DNA of 47,751 nucleotides. It comes from Desulfovibrio sp. Fe33 (GTDB lineage: Bacteria > Desulfobacterota > Desulfovibrionia > Desulfovibrionales > Desulfovibrionaceae). A program made the position numbers and the translations under genes. Every line of letters starts with the position of its first letter. The first letter of the stretch is position 1. The notes under the pieces were generated by a model. It saw only the letters and a list, made by a program, of their open reading frames with translations. It ran no database searches and was not told the origin of the DNA. The stretch spans positions 1 through 47,751 of the forward strand of contig NZ_JAQKGU010000014.1 of assembly GCF_028532725.1 (NCBI RefSeq), read 5' to 3'. Positions 18,249 to 25,333 of the stretch are shown in pieces.

Positions 18249-18699
18249 ACCCTATCCCGGCTGGATCACCCGGCTGTTTATCCTTACCGTGGCCGCCCTG
18301 ACCTTTACCGGGTTCATGCAGATGCCGCTGGCCAAGCGGTACGCCCTGACCACCATTCCGGGTATGGCCTGGACCGGCGACTTTTTTATGGTTCACAAGA
18401 TGCACTACGTTCTCGGGGCCGCGCTCCTATTCCTCGCGGCCCTGGTAGCGGTCAATTGGTTCAGAAGCTGGAAGAACAAGCTCACGCTGACCGGCCTCGG
18501 CCTCGCCCGCGTCGCGGTGGTCGGCGGGCTGCTCGTTTCGGGCGCGTTGCGCGTTTACCGAAACCTTCCCGGCGTAACGCTGGACCCCGTCTACATCGTG
18601 ACCATCGAGTGGGTGCACCTCTCCCTGGTCATGGTCCTGGGCGTCCTTGCTCTTGTCGCCCTGGTGCGCAGGGCATCGGCTTACGCCGTGCGCAAATAG
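18238..18699 (+). CDS. Small cytochrome b-type membrane subunit (putative)
   Basis: This is a 153-residue integral membrane protein with four predicted helices (about residues 8-30, 53-75, 90-110 and 128-148). Histidines sit near helix ends (FFMVHKMHYVLG and IEWVHLSLVMVLG), which would suit haem b ligation as in FdnI-, HybB- or PhsC-like partners, although it is shorter than those. The start codon lies inside the upstream ferredoxin gene, so the two are translationally coupled and probably form a two-subunit quinone-linked module. I cannot assign a named family. A bare membrane anchor without haem remains possible. Confidence 0.62.
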   Translation: MKTRPYPGWITRLFILTVAALTFTGFMQMPLAKRYALTTIPGMAWTGDFFMVHKMHYVLGAALLFLAALVAVNWFRSWKNKLTLTGLGLARVAVVGGLLVSGALRVYRNLPGVTLDPVYIVTIEWVHLSLVMVLGVLALVALVRRASAYAVRK

Positions 18700-18727
18700 T
18701 TCCCGACACACTCCATTCCCATAGCGG

Positions 18728-18753
18728 AAAAGGGGGCCTTCGGGTCCCCTTTT
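18728..18753 (+). terminator. Terminator with UUCG tetraloop after the cytochrome gene
   Basis: An 11-bp stem (AAAAGGGG plus GCC pairing GGT plus CCCCTTTT) is closed by a C(TTCG)G loop. It is followed by T-rich sequence on the plus strand and lies 29 bases past the stop. Confidence 0.75.
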
Positions 18754-18792
18754 CTCATGCCGCCGCCGATACTATCCGGTGATGCGCAATGG

Positions 18793-18827
18793 AAAGGCCC
18801 CGGCGCGTTCTCGTGCCGGGGCCTTTT
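18793..18827. terminator. Bidirectional terminator between cytochrome and nitroreductase genes
   Basis: A perfect 12-bp stem (18793-18804 with 18815-18826) around a 10-nt loop has a T-run on one side and A-run on the other. It can stop the convergent nitroreductase transcript. Confidence 0.75.
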
Positions 18828-18865
18828 GTCGTCGAAGAGTGAATCCGTCGCTGTCGCAATCCGCT

Positions 18866-19477
18866 TTACTTCAGAATCATCTCGTCCACGGATTGGCGCC
18901 AGGCCTTGGGATGGACCTGAAGGTCCGGGATGCGGTGCCCCACGGCGATGAGCATGGGAATCCAGTAGTTGTCCGGGATGCCGAATTCCTTGCGCACGGC
19001 CTCGCGGTCGAAGCCGTCCATGGGGTGGGTGTCCAGGCCGTGGGCGCAGGCCGCGAACATGAAGGACATGGCGAACAGCCCCGCGTTTTTGGCGGCAAAG
19101 GCCAGGGAGGCGTCCGGCGTGTCGCCGTACAGGGCCTTGGTGGTGTTGATGAACCAGTCGCGCTGTTCCGGCTTGAGGTTGTGCTCGAAGTGGCCTTCCA
19201 GGGTGGAGTTGCCTTCCTGCCAGCCCGCGCGGTCGCCCAGGACAATGAGCACCACCGGGGCCTCGGTCACTTTTGGCTGATCGAAGGCCAAGGCCCGAAG
19301 AGCCGCCTTGCGCGCCGGATCGCGAACGATTTTGACCTTCCACGGCTGGAGGTTGAAGCTGGAAGGGGCCTGTCCGGCCTCGGCAAGGACGGTCCGCAGC
19401 AGGTCCTCAGGCACGTCCCGGGCGGGATCGAAAAAGTTGATGGCTCTACGTCGTTCAAGGATTTCGTTGAATTCCAT
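18866..19477 (-). CDS. Nitroreductase-family flavoprotein
   Basis: This is a 203-residue protein. I chose the ATG at 19477 because GGAGG lies 9 nt upstream; the longer open frame runs back into the mobile element and is not coding. The FMN-binding start of the family is visible in ERRRAINFFDPARDVPEDLLRTVLAEAGQAPSSFNLQPWK, and the C-terminal region has FGIPDNYWIPMLIAVG before the basic tail. These enzymes use NAD(P)H to reduce nitro compounds, quinones or flavins, but here the true substrate is unknown. The native upstream region was separated from argC by the element insertion at 19593. A TATACT -10 reads on the minus strand at 19529-19524. Confidence 0.88.
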   Translation of the reverse strand: MEFNEILERRRAINFFDPARDVPEDLLRTVLAEAGQAPSSFNLQPWKVKIVRDPARKAALRALAFDQPKVTEAPVVLIVLGDRAGWQEGNSTLEGHFEHNLKPEQRDWFINTTKALYGDTPDASLAFAAKNAGLFAMSFMFAACAHGLDTHPMDGFDREAVRKEFGIPDNYWIPMLIAVGHRIPDLQVHPKAWRQSVDEMILK

Positions 19478-19574
19478 ATGGATATCCTCCGGGTTCGGTG
19501 TCGTGGAGCGGTTGCCTTTTTCCAGTATAATCACTGACGGGCAAAAGAAAAGATAACCATTGTCAAGAAAAGGA

Positions 19575-19592
19575 AAAGACCGCCTGAAAGGC
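19575..19592. terminator. Left half of the argC terminator, split by the element
   Basis: AAAGACCGCC (19575-19584) is the left arm of a hairpin whose right arm GGCGGTCTTT is at 25298-25307. Joining the flanks restores a 10-bp stem with TGAAA loop. On the minus strand it is followed by TTTTCCTTTTC, a U-tract at 19577-19567. The direct repeat GCCTGAAAGGC (19582-19592) recurs at 25290-25300. Confidence 0.8.
19582..19592. repeat. Target-site direct repeat, left copy
   Basis: GCCTGAAAGGC here and at 25290-25300 abut the two inverted repeats. Because the target is palindromic, the true duplication could be anything from 5 bp (TGAAA) to 11 bp. Confidence 0.75.
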
Positions 19593-19615
19593 AAGGCGTT
19601 TTCCATAAATGTTGA
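19593..19615. repeat. Terminal inverted repeat, left
   Basis: These 23 nt are the exact reverse complement of 25267-25289. With a C/A mismatch allowed, four further A residues match inside. The inner TTGA is part of the transposase -35 box. Confidence 0.88.
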
Positions 19616-19641
19616 CAAAAACGCCAAAAATAGGTTATAAC
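19612..19641 (+). promoter_or_regulatory. Transposase promoter overlapping the inverted repeat
   Basis: TTGACA (19612-19617) and TATAAC (19636-19641) lie 18 nt apart, or TTATAA at 17 nt. The first four bases of the -35 belong to the inverted repeat, so transposase bound to its end should block its own promoter. The start point would fall near 19648. Confidence 0.65.
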
Positions 19642-19672
19642 CCCTTGTAAGCTTTAGCGAACAGGGGGTTAT
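19637..19672 (+). promoter_or_regulatory. Hairpin masking the transposase ribosome-binding site
   Basis: Bases 19637-19648 pair with 19661-19672 over 12 bp (one U-G) around a 12-nt loop. The 3' arm contains the Shine-Dalgarno AGGGGG, so it would be hidden. The 5' arm overlaps the -10 and mostly precedes the likely start, so only transcripts from outside would fold it. Confidence 0.6.
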
Positions 19673-19676
19673 TCTT

Positions 19677-21449
19677 ATGGGTAAAATATTTCCCCAGGTT
19701 GCCAAGCCACGCATCCCCGACCCTAGCGACGGAATCCAGGTCAACTACTGCAAGAACCCGAAATGTAAGAACTACGGTCGCCCGGCAAAGCCCAAGGTGT
19801 CCCGTGGAAAAGTAGCCGCGGGCAAGAAGAGACTGACGGATGTGTACACCGTAAACGCCAGCGGTTGGGATATGCCCGTATTGCATTGCAAAGAATGCGG
19901 CGAATCCCCACCCATGAAAAGCAATGTCGGCATCGCCCAAGAGCTTGACCGCTTCAAATCCCTTCTCGCAGAAACTGACAATGGCTGTCAAAACCCCGAA
20001 TGCGAGAACTTCGGCGTGTCGTTGCGGGCAAAGAAGCGATACCAGAAGTTTGGAACCACAGCTTCGGGTGATCCGAGATACAGGTGCAAGGCCTGTGGCA
20101 AGACCTTTTCCGTCGGTCCGGCTTCCAGAAGGCACAGGAGATCAGAGAAGAACAAGCTGATCTTCATGTTGGCCGTCAACAAGACACCTATCAGGCGCAT
20201 GTGCGAAATAGCGGAACTGCAAGCCAAGTACGTCTACAAAAAGCTGGACTTCCTTCACACCCAATGCGTCCGCTTCCTGGCCGCCCGTGAGCGCAGGCTA
20301 TTGACCAGCGTCCACCCCAAGCAGTTGCATTTGAGCGTCGACCGCCAAGACCATTTCGGCAACTGGCTGGATCGCAATATCAAGAAGAACATAGTTTTCC
20401 AGGCTATCGGGACCGCCGACAACATCACCGGATACGTCTTCGCCAGTCACCTGAACTATGACCCGACATTGACCCATGAGGTTGTCGAGAAGGAAGCCCG
20501 GGATTGCGGTGACTTGTATCTGCCCGTGGCTTTCCGGCAACATGCCAGGCTTTGGCTTGGACAGGACTACCTGAAGGCGATGTACCGGACCGCCAAGCGG
20601 AACAACAAGGACATTGTGGGCGACACCCTGCTGGCGAAGGTCATGGAAACGTACAAGAGGGCTGGCAACCGACCCGATGTGGAAGATCTGGAGGCCGTGA
20701 CCGCTTCCATGCAACTGCCGAAGAACGGGGTTCAGGTCAGGGCCGATTACACCATGTACGGCCATTTTTTCTATCTGGCCCACCTATTCCGCAAGGTGGG
20801 CAGGATACGGTTTTACCTGGACCAGGAGTCCGGTATCCGGGCGGCATGCCTCTCGGCCTTCATGAAGCGGGTCAAAAACAGGACGTGCGACGCCTTTTAC
20901 GTTTCGATCAACAAGGACATGACCAACGACGAGCGGGAGCAATGCGTCAAGGTCAGCCGCAAGCGGTTCAAGAAGTTCAAGGAACGTTATCCGGGCCTTC
21001 CCGACAACGAAGTGATCAAGCTGATGGTCAAACGGAACATGAAGTCCATGAAGCAGATCGGCCAGTACAAGGACTTGTGGCTGGAACACCCGTATCCCAA
21101 CAAAAGCGAACCGGAAAAGATGGTAAGCTACCAAACCGATCTCGGGGACTATGACGAGGACTTGGTTGCCGACATGTATATGCGGGCATCCCTGGCCGGC
21201 ATCGACCGGTTTTTCATGCAATCAAGACGCAGGAGTTCCTATCTGGAAAGGGGCATCCACACTTCCAGCCGGAGCGGTGGCGTGTGGCACGGTTACGCCC
21301 CGTATGACCCGAGGATGATCGGGAAAAGCCTGGACATGCTTCGCTTCTTTTACAACTACGTCCAAGTCGGAAAAAACAAGGAAACCCCGGCCATGCGGTT
21401 GGGGTTGGCGGATGGGCCGGTCAAGGTGGAAGACCTTCTGTATGAATGA
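19677..21449 (+). CDS. DDE-transposase-like protein with two zinc ribbons
   Basis: This is a 590-residue protein starting at an ATG with AGGGGG upstream. Two similar zinc ribbons lie at the N-terminus: Cys25/Cys30 (YCKNPKCKNYG) with Cys71/Cys74 (HCKECG), and Cys104/Cys109 (CQNPECENFG) with Cys137/Cys140 (RYRCKACGKTFS). The second resembles the InsA ribbon of IS1-like elements. A helix-turn-helix follows at about 165-190. The core looks RNase H-like, with candidate catalytic Asp222 (HLSVDRQDHFGNW) and Asp357 or Asp382 (VRADYTMYGHFFYLAHLF...FYLDQESGIR). A later Glu near SRRRSSYLERG may complete the triad, which I infer. The gene sits alone at the element end with its own promoter and RBS-masking hairpin. 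The family is unassigned (IS1/IS1595-like at best). Confidence 0.7.
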   Translation: MGKIFPQVAKPRIPDPSDGIQVNYCKNPKCKNYGRPAKPKVSRGKVAAGKKRLTDVYTVNASGWDMPVLHCKECGESPPMKSNVGIAQELDRFKSLLAETDNGCQNPECENFGVSLRAKKRYQKFGTTASGDPRYRCKACGKTFSVGPASRRHRRSEKNKLIFMLAVNKTPIRRMCEIAELQAKYVYKKLDFLHTQCVRFLAARERRLLTSVHPKQLHLSVDRQDHFGNWLDRNIKKNIVFQAIGTADNITGYVFASHLNYDPTLTHEVVEKEARDCGDLYLPVAFRQHARLWLGQDYLKAMYRTAKRNNKDIVGDTLLAKVMETYKRAGNRPDVEDLEAVTASMQLPKNGVQVRADYTMYGHFFYLAHLFRKVGRIRFYLDQESGIRAACLSAFMKRVKNRTCDAFYVSINKDMTNDEREQCVKVSRKRFKKFKERYPGLPDNEVIKLMVKRNMKSMKQIGQYKDLWLEHPYPNKSEPEKMVSYQTDLGDYDEDLVADMYMRASLAGIDRFFMQSRRRSSYLERGIHTSSRSGGVWHGYAPYDPRMIGKSLDMLRFFYNYVQVGKNKETPAMRLGLADGPVKVEDLLYE

Positions 21450-21470
21450 TTTTTTTCCTACGGAGAGCAT

Positions 21471-21500
21471 TTGACTTCTCAACGCTTGGTCATGTATTTT
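21471..21500 (+). promoter_or_regulatory. Candidate promoter for the methyltransferase-endonuclease operon
   Basis: TTGACT (21471-21476), an 18-nt spacer and TATTTT (21495-21500) lie in the 143-bp gap. A second TTGACA at 21532-21537 has only a weak -10 (CATACG). No control-protein box or gene was recognised. Confidence 0.38.
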
Positions 21501-21592
21501 TATGAGTGATTTAGAGACGTTGAACATTCGATTGACATCTTGTCCATGACGTGAGCATACGTTTGACGAGAGAAAAAAAGGTGGGACCATAC

Positions 21593-23491
21593 ATGGCCAA
21601 TGAAGTTGCTGTCGATAGGGACGCATTCCAACCGGCAAAGCCCATATTGAAATGGGCTGGTGGAAAATCGCAAATGCTGGACATTCTTGTCCCGCTAATC
21701 CCCCCGGTATACGGGAAATACATTGAACCGTTTATCGGTGGAGGAGCCCTGTTTTTTGCAACGTCCCCGGCCAATGCGGTAATCGCCGACTCCAACCCCG
21801 AGTTGGTCAACCTGTATAGCGTTGTGTCCAACCAGGTGGACGAGTTGATTTTGGCCTTGCGTCCGTTCAAGAACGATAAGGATTTGTTCTATGAAATCCG
21901 TGCGCAGGACTGGCAATCGCTTACCCCCGTGCAAGCGGCCGCACGGACGATTTTCTTGAACCGCACATGTTTCAACGGGCTTTACCGGGTCAACAAGAAG
22001 GGCGGTTTCAATGTTCCCTTTGGTTCCTACGCAAACCCGACTATCTGCGATGAAACCAACCTTCGCCAAGCATCTATGGCCCTGCAAGGAAAGCCGATTA
22101 TATGCGGGGACTACAAAGATGTGTTGCGGGACCATGCGAAAAAGGGTGATTTTGTTTTTCTGGATCCGCCTTATCTCCCTGTTTCCGAATACAGCGATTT
22201 CAAGCGGTATACCAAGGAGCAGTTCTACGAAGAGGACCATCAGGATCTGGCCGATGAGGTCAAGCGTTTGTGCGATTTGGGTTGCCATGTCGTCTTGACC
22301 AACTCGAACCATCCGTTGGTGCATGAACTGTATGGGCAGTTCCAAGTCGATGTGTACCAGACCAAGCGAAACATCAGTAGCAAGGGCAAGAAACGCACCG
22401 GTGAGGACGTGGTGGTGACGGTGAAGCCCCGCAAAAGCTTTGCCCTGCGTTCCATCCCCAAACCTGTTTCCGGTCAAGTCAAGAAGTACCCATCCACGCG
22501 CTACATGGGGTCCAAGGCCAAACTTTTGCCCCACATCCGGGACATTGTTCGCCAGTTTGATTGCAAGACGGTTCTGGACCTTTTTTCGGGGTCCGGCATT
22601 GTCAGCTACATGCTGAAGACAGAAGGCAAGCAGGTGGTCAGTAACGACTACATGGCATTGTGTTCGACCTACACCAAGGCATTGGTCGAGAACAACACGG
22701 TGACGCTACCCATGGACATGGCAAAGTCGCTTCTGGTCCCGGCAGACGGCGGCGACAACTTCGTCCAGGAAACATTCCGGGGGTTGTACTTCACCGATGA
22801 TGAGAATGTCCTTATCGACAATCTCCGGACGAACATAAAAGCCCTGCGAAATCCCTATCAGCGGGCCATTGCGACCGCATCCCTGTGTCGGGCGTGCTTC
22901 AAGAAACGCCCCCGTGGCATTTTCACCTACGTTGGTTACCGGCATGACGATGGAAGGAAAGATCTTCGGATGAGTTTCGAAGAGCAGTTTCTGGAAGCTG
23001 TCCGGGTCAACAATGAAGCCGTTTTCGACAACGGACAGCAAAACATAGTCCGCCGGGGTGATGCCATGTCGATTAGGAGCAAGCCTGATCTGGTCTACAT
23101 GGATCCGCCGTATTTCAGCCAGCATTCAGACAACGAGTATGTGAGGCGATACCACTTTGCGGAAGGCATCGCATGCGACTGGCAGGACGTGGAAATGCAA
23201 TGGCATACCAAAACGAAGAAGTTCAAAAACTATCCCACCCCGTTTTCGACTAAGAATGGGGCATATGACGCCTTTGACCGGCTTTTCAGGAAGTTCAGGG
23301 AAAGCGTCCAGGTTGTGTCTTATTCGTCGAACTCGTTGCCCACCTTGGACGAGATGGTCGAGCTTATGTCCAAATACAAGCAACACGTCGAAGTCATAGC
23401 GGTGGACTACAAATATTCATTTGGCACGCAGAACCACAAGGTTGGAGACAACAACAACACCGTAAAAGAATACATCTTCGTAGGGTACTAG
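21593..23491 (+). CDS. Two-domain adenine-N6 DNA methyltransferase, FokI type
   Basis: This is a 632-residue protein. The ATG at 21593 has AAGGTGGG 7 nt upstream; a GTG at 21551 is in frame but lacks this. It has two fused D12-class methyltransferases. Domain 1 (about residues 15-275) begins ILKWAGGKSQ, with SAM motif EPFIGGGALFF and catalytic FLDPPY. Domain 2 (about 285-630) begins RYMGSKAKLLPHI, with DLFSGSGIVSYML and YMDPPY. Both DPPY motifs are intact. M.FokI has this arrangement and near-identical length, where each domain methylates one strand of an asymmetric site. The partner endonuclease starts two bases after the stop. Together they form a complete restriction-modification operon carried on the element. 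Confidence 0.9.
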   Translation: MANEVAVDRDAFQPAKPILKWAGGKSQMLDILVPLIPPVYGKYIEPFIGGGALFFATSPANAVIADSNPELVNLYSVVSNQVDELILALRPFKNDKDLFYEIRAQDWQSLTPVQAAARTIFLNRTCFNGLYRVNKKGGFNVPFGSYANPTICDETNLRQASMALQGKPIICGDYKDVLRDHAKKGDFVFLDPPYLPVSEYSDFKRYTKEQFYEEDHQDLADEVKRLCDLGCHVVLTNSNHPLVHELYGQFQVDVYQTKRNISSKGKKRTGEDVVVTVKPRKSFALRSIPKPVSGQVKKYPSTRYMGSKAKLLPHIRDIVRQFDCKTVLDLFSGSGIVSYMLKTEGKQVVSNDYMALCSTYTKALVENNTVTLPMDMAKSLLVPADGGDNFVQETFRGLYFTDDENVLIDNLRTNIKALRNPYQRAIATASLCRACFKKRPRGIFTYVGYRHDDGRKDLRMSFEEQFLEAVRVNNEAVFDNGQQNIVRRGDAMSIRSKPDLVYMDPPYFSQHSDNEYVRRYHFAEGIACDWQDVEMQWHTKTKKFKNYPTPFSTKNGAYDAFDRLFRKFRESVQVVSYSSNSLPTLDEMVELMSKYKQHVEVIAVDYKYSFGTQNHKVGDNNNTVKEYIFVGY

Positions 23492-23493
23492 GC

Positions 23494-25212
23494 ATGACAC
23501 GTTGGAAGATCGGCGACACAGGGGTTAGAAATCCAATGAGATTGCGGGACGGGCTTATCGTCCTGGCAAACGACCTCACCCATAAAGGTGAGTTTTATGG
23601 CAACCTTCATGGCCCAGAGCAAAATGCCATTTTTCGAAATGCGTTGGCCGAACAGGGTGTCGTTTCCCTGGTAGGCGATAAAACTAACAGTGTCGCCCGA
23701 AAGTGGATCAATTCACTGTCTTCACTTGGCTTCATCTACCCCCATTCCAGAAATGAAAAAGTGATGGAGGTCTATCAAAAGGAACTTGGGAAGCCGGATA
23801 CGATTACGGAGAACGGTTGGCGTCTAATCAAGACTGAAAGCGTTGCCGGGTGGCAGGAATGCTTCTTGAGATCCCTGGCGGCTTTTTATGAGCCGACCGA
23901 GCAAGGATATTTTTCACCGTTAAGGCACACCTTGGCTGTCATGCTTGAGTTGAAGAAGTTGACCGGAAGTAGTGCTATTAGCGGGTTTGAAATGGAAGTC
24001 ATAGTCCAGTTGTCATCCTCGTTCGATGGTTCAGATGTTGTTGCAAAAGAGGTTGTTGATTTTAGGGAACAACGCAACGTCGCCGAACGGAAGAAGGTAT
24101 TTGATAGGGACTTCAAGGGAAAAGTTGCATCTACTGTCGGCTTGAAGCCCAAAAGCCTATACGACTACAGGGACATGAACCTTCGGCATCTGAAAGCAAC
24201 CGGGTTGGTGCAAAGCAAGGGCCGGGGGATAGCCTTGGTTCCTTCCAAATACGTGTTGATTGAAAAAATCATACACGAGGAAAGTGTTCCCCAAAATGAA
24301 ATAGAATGCCTGCGGCAACTATGCGATGGTGCAATCCTGCCAACGGACCACAAGCAGGAAGCATTGTCTGTCTTGCAGGATTTGGCCGAACAACTTGAAA
24401 AAAGAGGCTGTCCTTATGATCTGAAAGGTAGGCCCCTTGAAACGCCACAAGACATTGAAGTTGCCCGGCACGACTTGGAAGACAGCCTGTTCCATCTTGA
24501 CGAGCTTGAATACGCGAAACAACAGGCCAGCATGTCGGAAGAGATCTCGGCCTTCTTGCAGTTGTTGATCGAAAGCAAAAAGAAGGCATCGAAAACACTG
24601 TCAAATGGGAAAAAGGTCAGGATCCCTGATGGGGAGGCCCCCGCCTATTTTGAATGGATTATCTGGAGGGCCTTTCTTGCCATAGATTCTTTGACCATAG
24701 ATCCTTGGGATGCACGCCGCTTCAAAATCGACCGTGACTTTCTTCCGGTCGGGACAGCGCCAGGCAATGGGCCTGATATTGTTTTCGAGTTTGAAGATAT
24801 GGTCTTGGTTGTCGAAGTCACATTGACTTCTTCTTCCAGACAGGAGGCCGCAGAGGGCGAACCTGTCAGGCGGCATGTTGCGAAATATGCGGAAGACAAT
24901 GCCAATAATGGCAAGAAAGTCTTTGGATTATTCCTTGCGATCAACGTGGACACCAATACGGCCAACTCGTTCCGTCTTGGCGAATGGTACATGAAGGGCG
25001 ATAGAAGAATAGCTTTGAATATCGTCCCCATGTCTTTGCTGGATTTTAAAGCCATATGGGACGCATCCCTTGACGATGTGTCCAAGGTTTTGCCGAAGTT
25101 GAAATATCTGATGATGGAATGCCGGAGCCATATCAACGAGCATGCGCCGGAATGGAAGAAAAAAGTGTCAGAACTAGCCCAACAGACGGCCGCATCCTTA
25201 AAATCCCAGTAG
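23494..25212 (+). CDS. AlwI-like type IIS restriction endonuclease
   Basis: This is a 572-residue protein that follows the methyltransferase with a 2-base gap, so translation is coupled. The start MTRWKIGDTGVRNPMRLRDGL matches the N-terminal signature of the AlwI family of type IIS endonucleases. Helical wing-type DNA-recognition domains fill about residues 40-300. A nuclease core lies at about 410-490, with GPDIVFEFEDMVLVVEVTLTSSSRQEA, a PD-(D/E)xK-like site in which Thr sits where Lys is expected, as in AlwI/BstNBI relatives. Such enzymes recognise a 5-bp non-palindromic site (GGATC or GAGTC class) and cut a few bases away. Codon use is less GC-rich than host genes. The exact site cannot be read from sequence. 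Confidence 0.82.
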   Translation: MTRWKIGDTGVRNPMRLRDGLIVLANDLTHKGEFYGNLHGPEQNAIFRNALAEQGVVSLVGDKTNSVARKWINSLSSLGFIYPHSRNEKVMEVYQKELGKPDTITENGWRLIKTESVAGWQECFLRSLAAFYEPTEQGYFSPLRHTLAVMLELKKLTGSSAISGFEMEVIVQLSSSFDGSDVVAKEVVDFREQRNVAERKKVFDRDFKGKVASTVGLKPKSLYDYRDMNLRHLKATGLVQSKGRGIALVPSKYVLIEKIIHEESVPQNEIECLRQLCDGAILPTDHKQEALSVLQDLAEQLEKRGCPYDLKGRPLETPQDIEVARHDLEDSLFHLDELEYAKQQASMSEEISAFLQLLIESKKKASKTLSNGKKVRIPDGEAPAYFEWIIWRAFLAIDSLTIDPWDARRFKIDRDFLPVGTAPGNGPDIVFEFEDMVLVVEVTLTSSSRQEAAEGEPVRRHVAKYAEDNANNGKKVFGLFLAINVDTNTANSFRLGEWYMKGDRRIALNIVPMSLLDFKAIWDASLDDVSKVLPKLKYLMMECRSHINEHAPEWKKKVSELAQQTAASLKSQ

Positions 25213-25233
25213 CCCCTAGATGACACCAGCAAA

Positions 25234-25267
25234 ATAGCCCCGGACAAAAATCCGGGGCTATATTTTT
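25234..25267 (+). terminator. Terminator of the restriction-modification operon
   Basis: An 11-bp stem (25234-25244 with 25251-25261) around a 6-nt A-rich loop, followed by ATTTTTC, lies 22 bases after the endonuclease stop and just inside the right inverted repeat. Confidence 0.85.
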
Positions 25268-25289
25268 CAACATTTATGGAAAACGCCTT
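25267..25289. repeat. Terminal inverted repeat, right
   Basis: Exact reverse complement of 19593-19615. Read on the minus strand, AAGGCG here can pair with CGCCTT of the argC terminator arm and is followed by TTTT, so a shorter terminator may still serve argC. Confidence 0.88.
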
Positions 25290-25300
25290 GCCTGAAAGGC
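25290..25300. repeat. Target-site direct repeat, right copy
   Basis: Second copy of GCCTGAAAGGC abutting the right inverted repeat. With GGTCTTT it carries the right arm of the split terminator (GGCGGTCTTT, 25298-25307). Confidence 0.75.
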
Positions 25301-25333
25301 GGTCTTTGAATTTCGCGGAGGCGGAGGGTACGG

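Larger units (their letters stand above)
19593..25289 (+). mobile_element. Transposon carrying a restriction-modification system
   Basis: This is a 5697-bp element with perfect 23-bp terminal inverted repeats beginning AAGGCGTTTTCCATAAATG. It is flanked by the direct repeat GCCTGAAAGGC and holds three plus-strand genes: a DDE-transposase-like protein, a two-domain adenine methyltransferase and an AlwI-like endonuclease. The genes look less GC-rich than the neighbours, especially the endonuclease, which supports transfer. The outer flanks join to form an intact terminator of argC, so insertion was clean and probably recent. Both boundaries keep a short stem followed by TTTT reading inward. The element encodes no resolvase or second transposition protein that I can see. 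The IS family could not be fixed from sequence alone. Confidence 0.82.

Noticed and set aside
19478..19744. N-terminal extension of the nitroreductase into the element
   Set aside because: It runs through the split terminator and transposon end; the ATG at 19477 has a good GGAGG and begins the conserved domain.
19582..25300. Phage-type attL/attR sites
   Set aside because: A short direct repeat is present, but no integrase or phage genes are found, and the inverted repeats next to it fit DDE-type transposition instead.
19575..25307. CRISPR-like repeats at the two ends of the restriction island
   Set aside because: There are only two copies about 5.7 kb apart, they are inverted rather than direct, and no spacers or cas genes occur.
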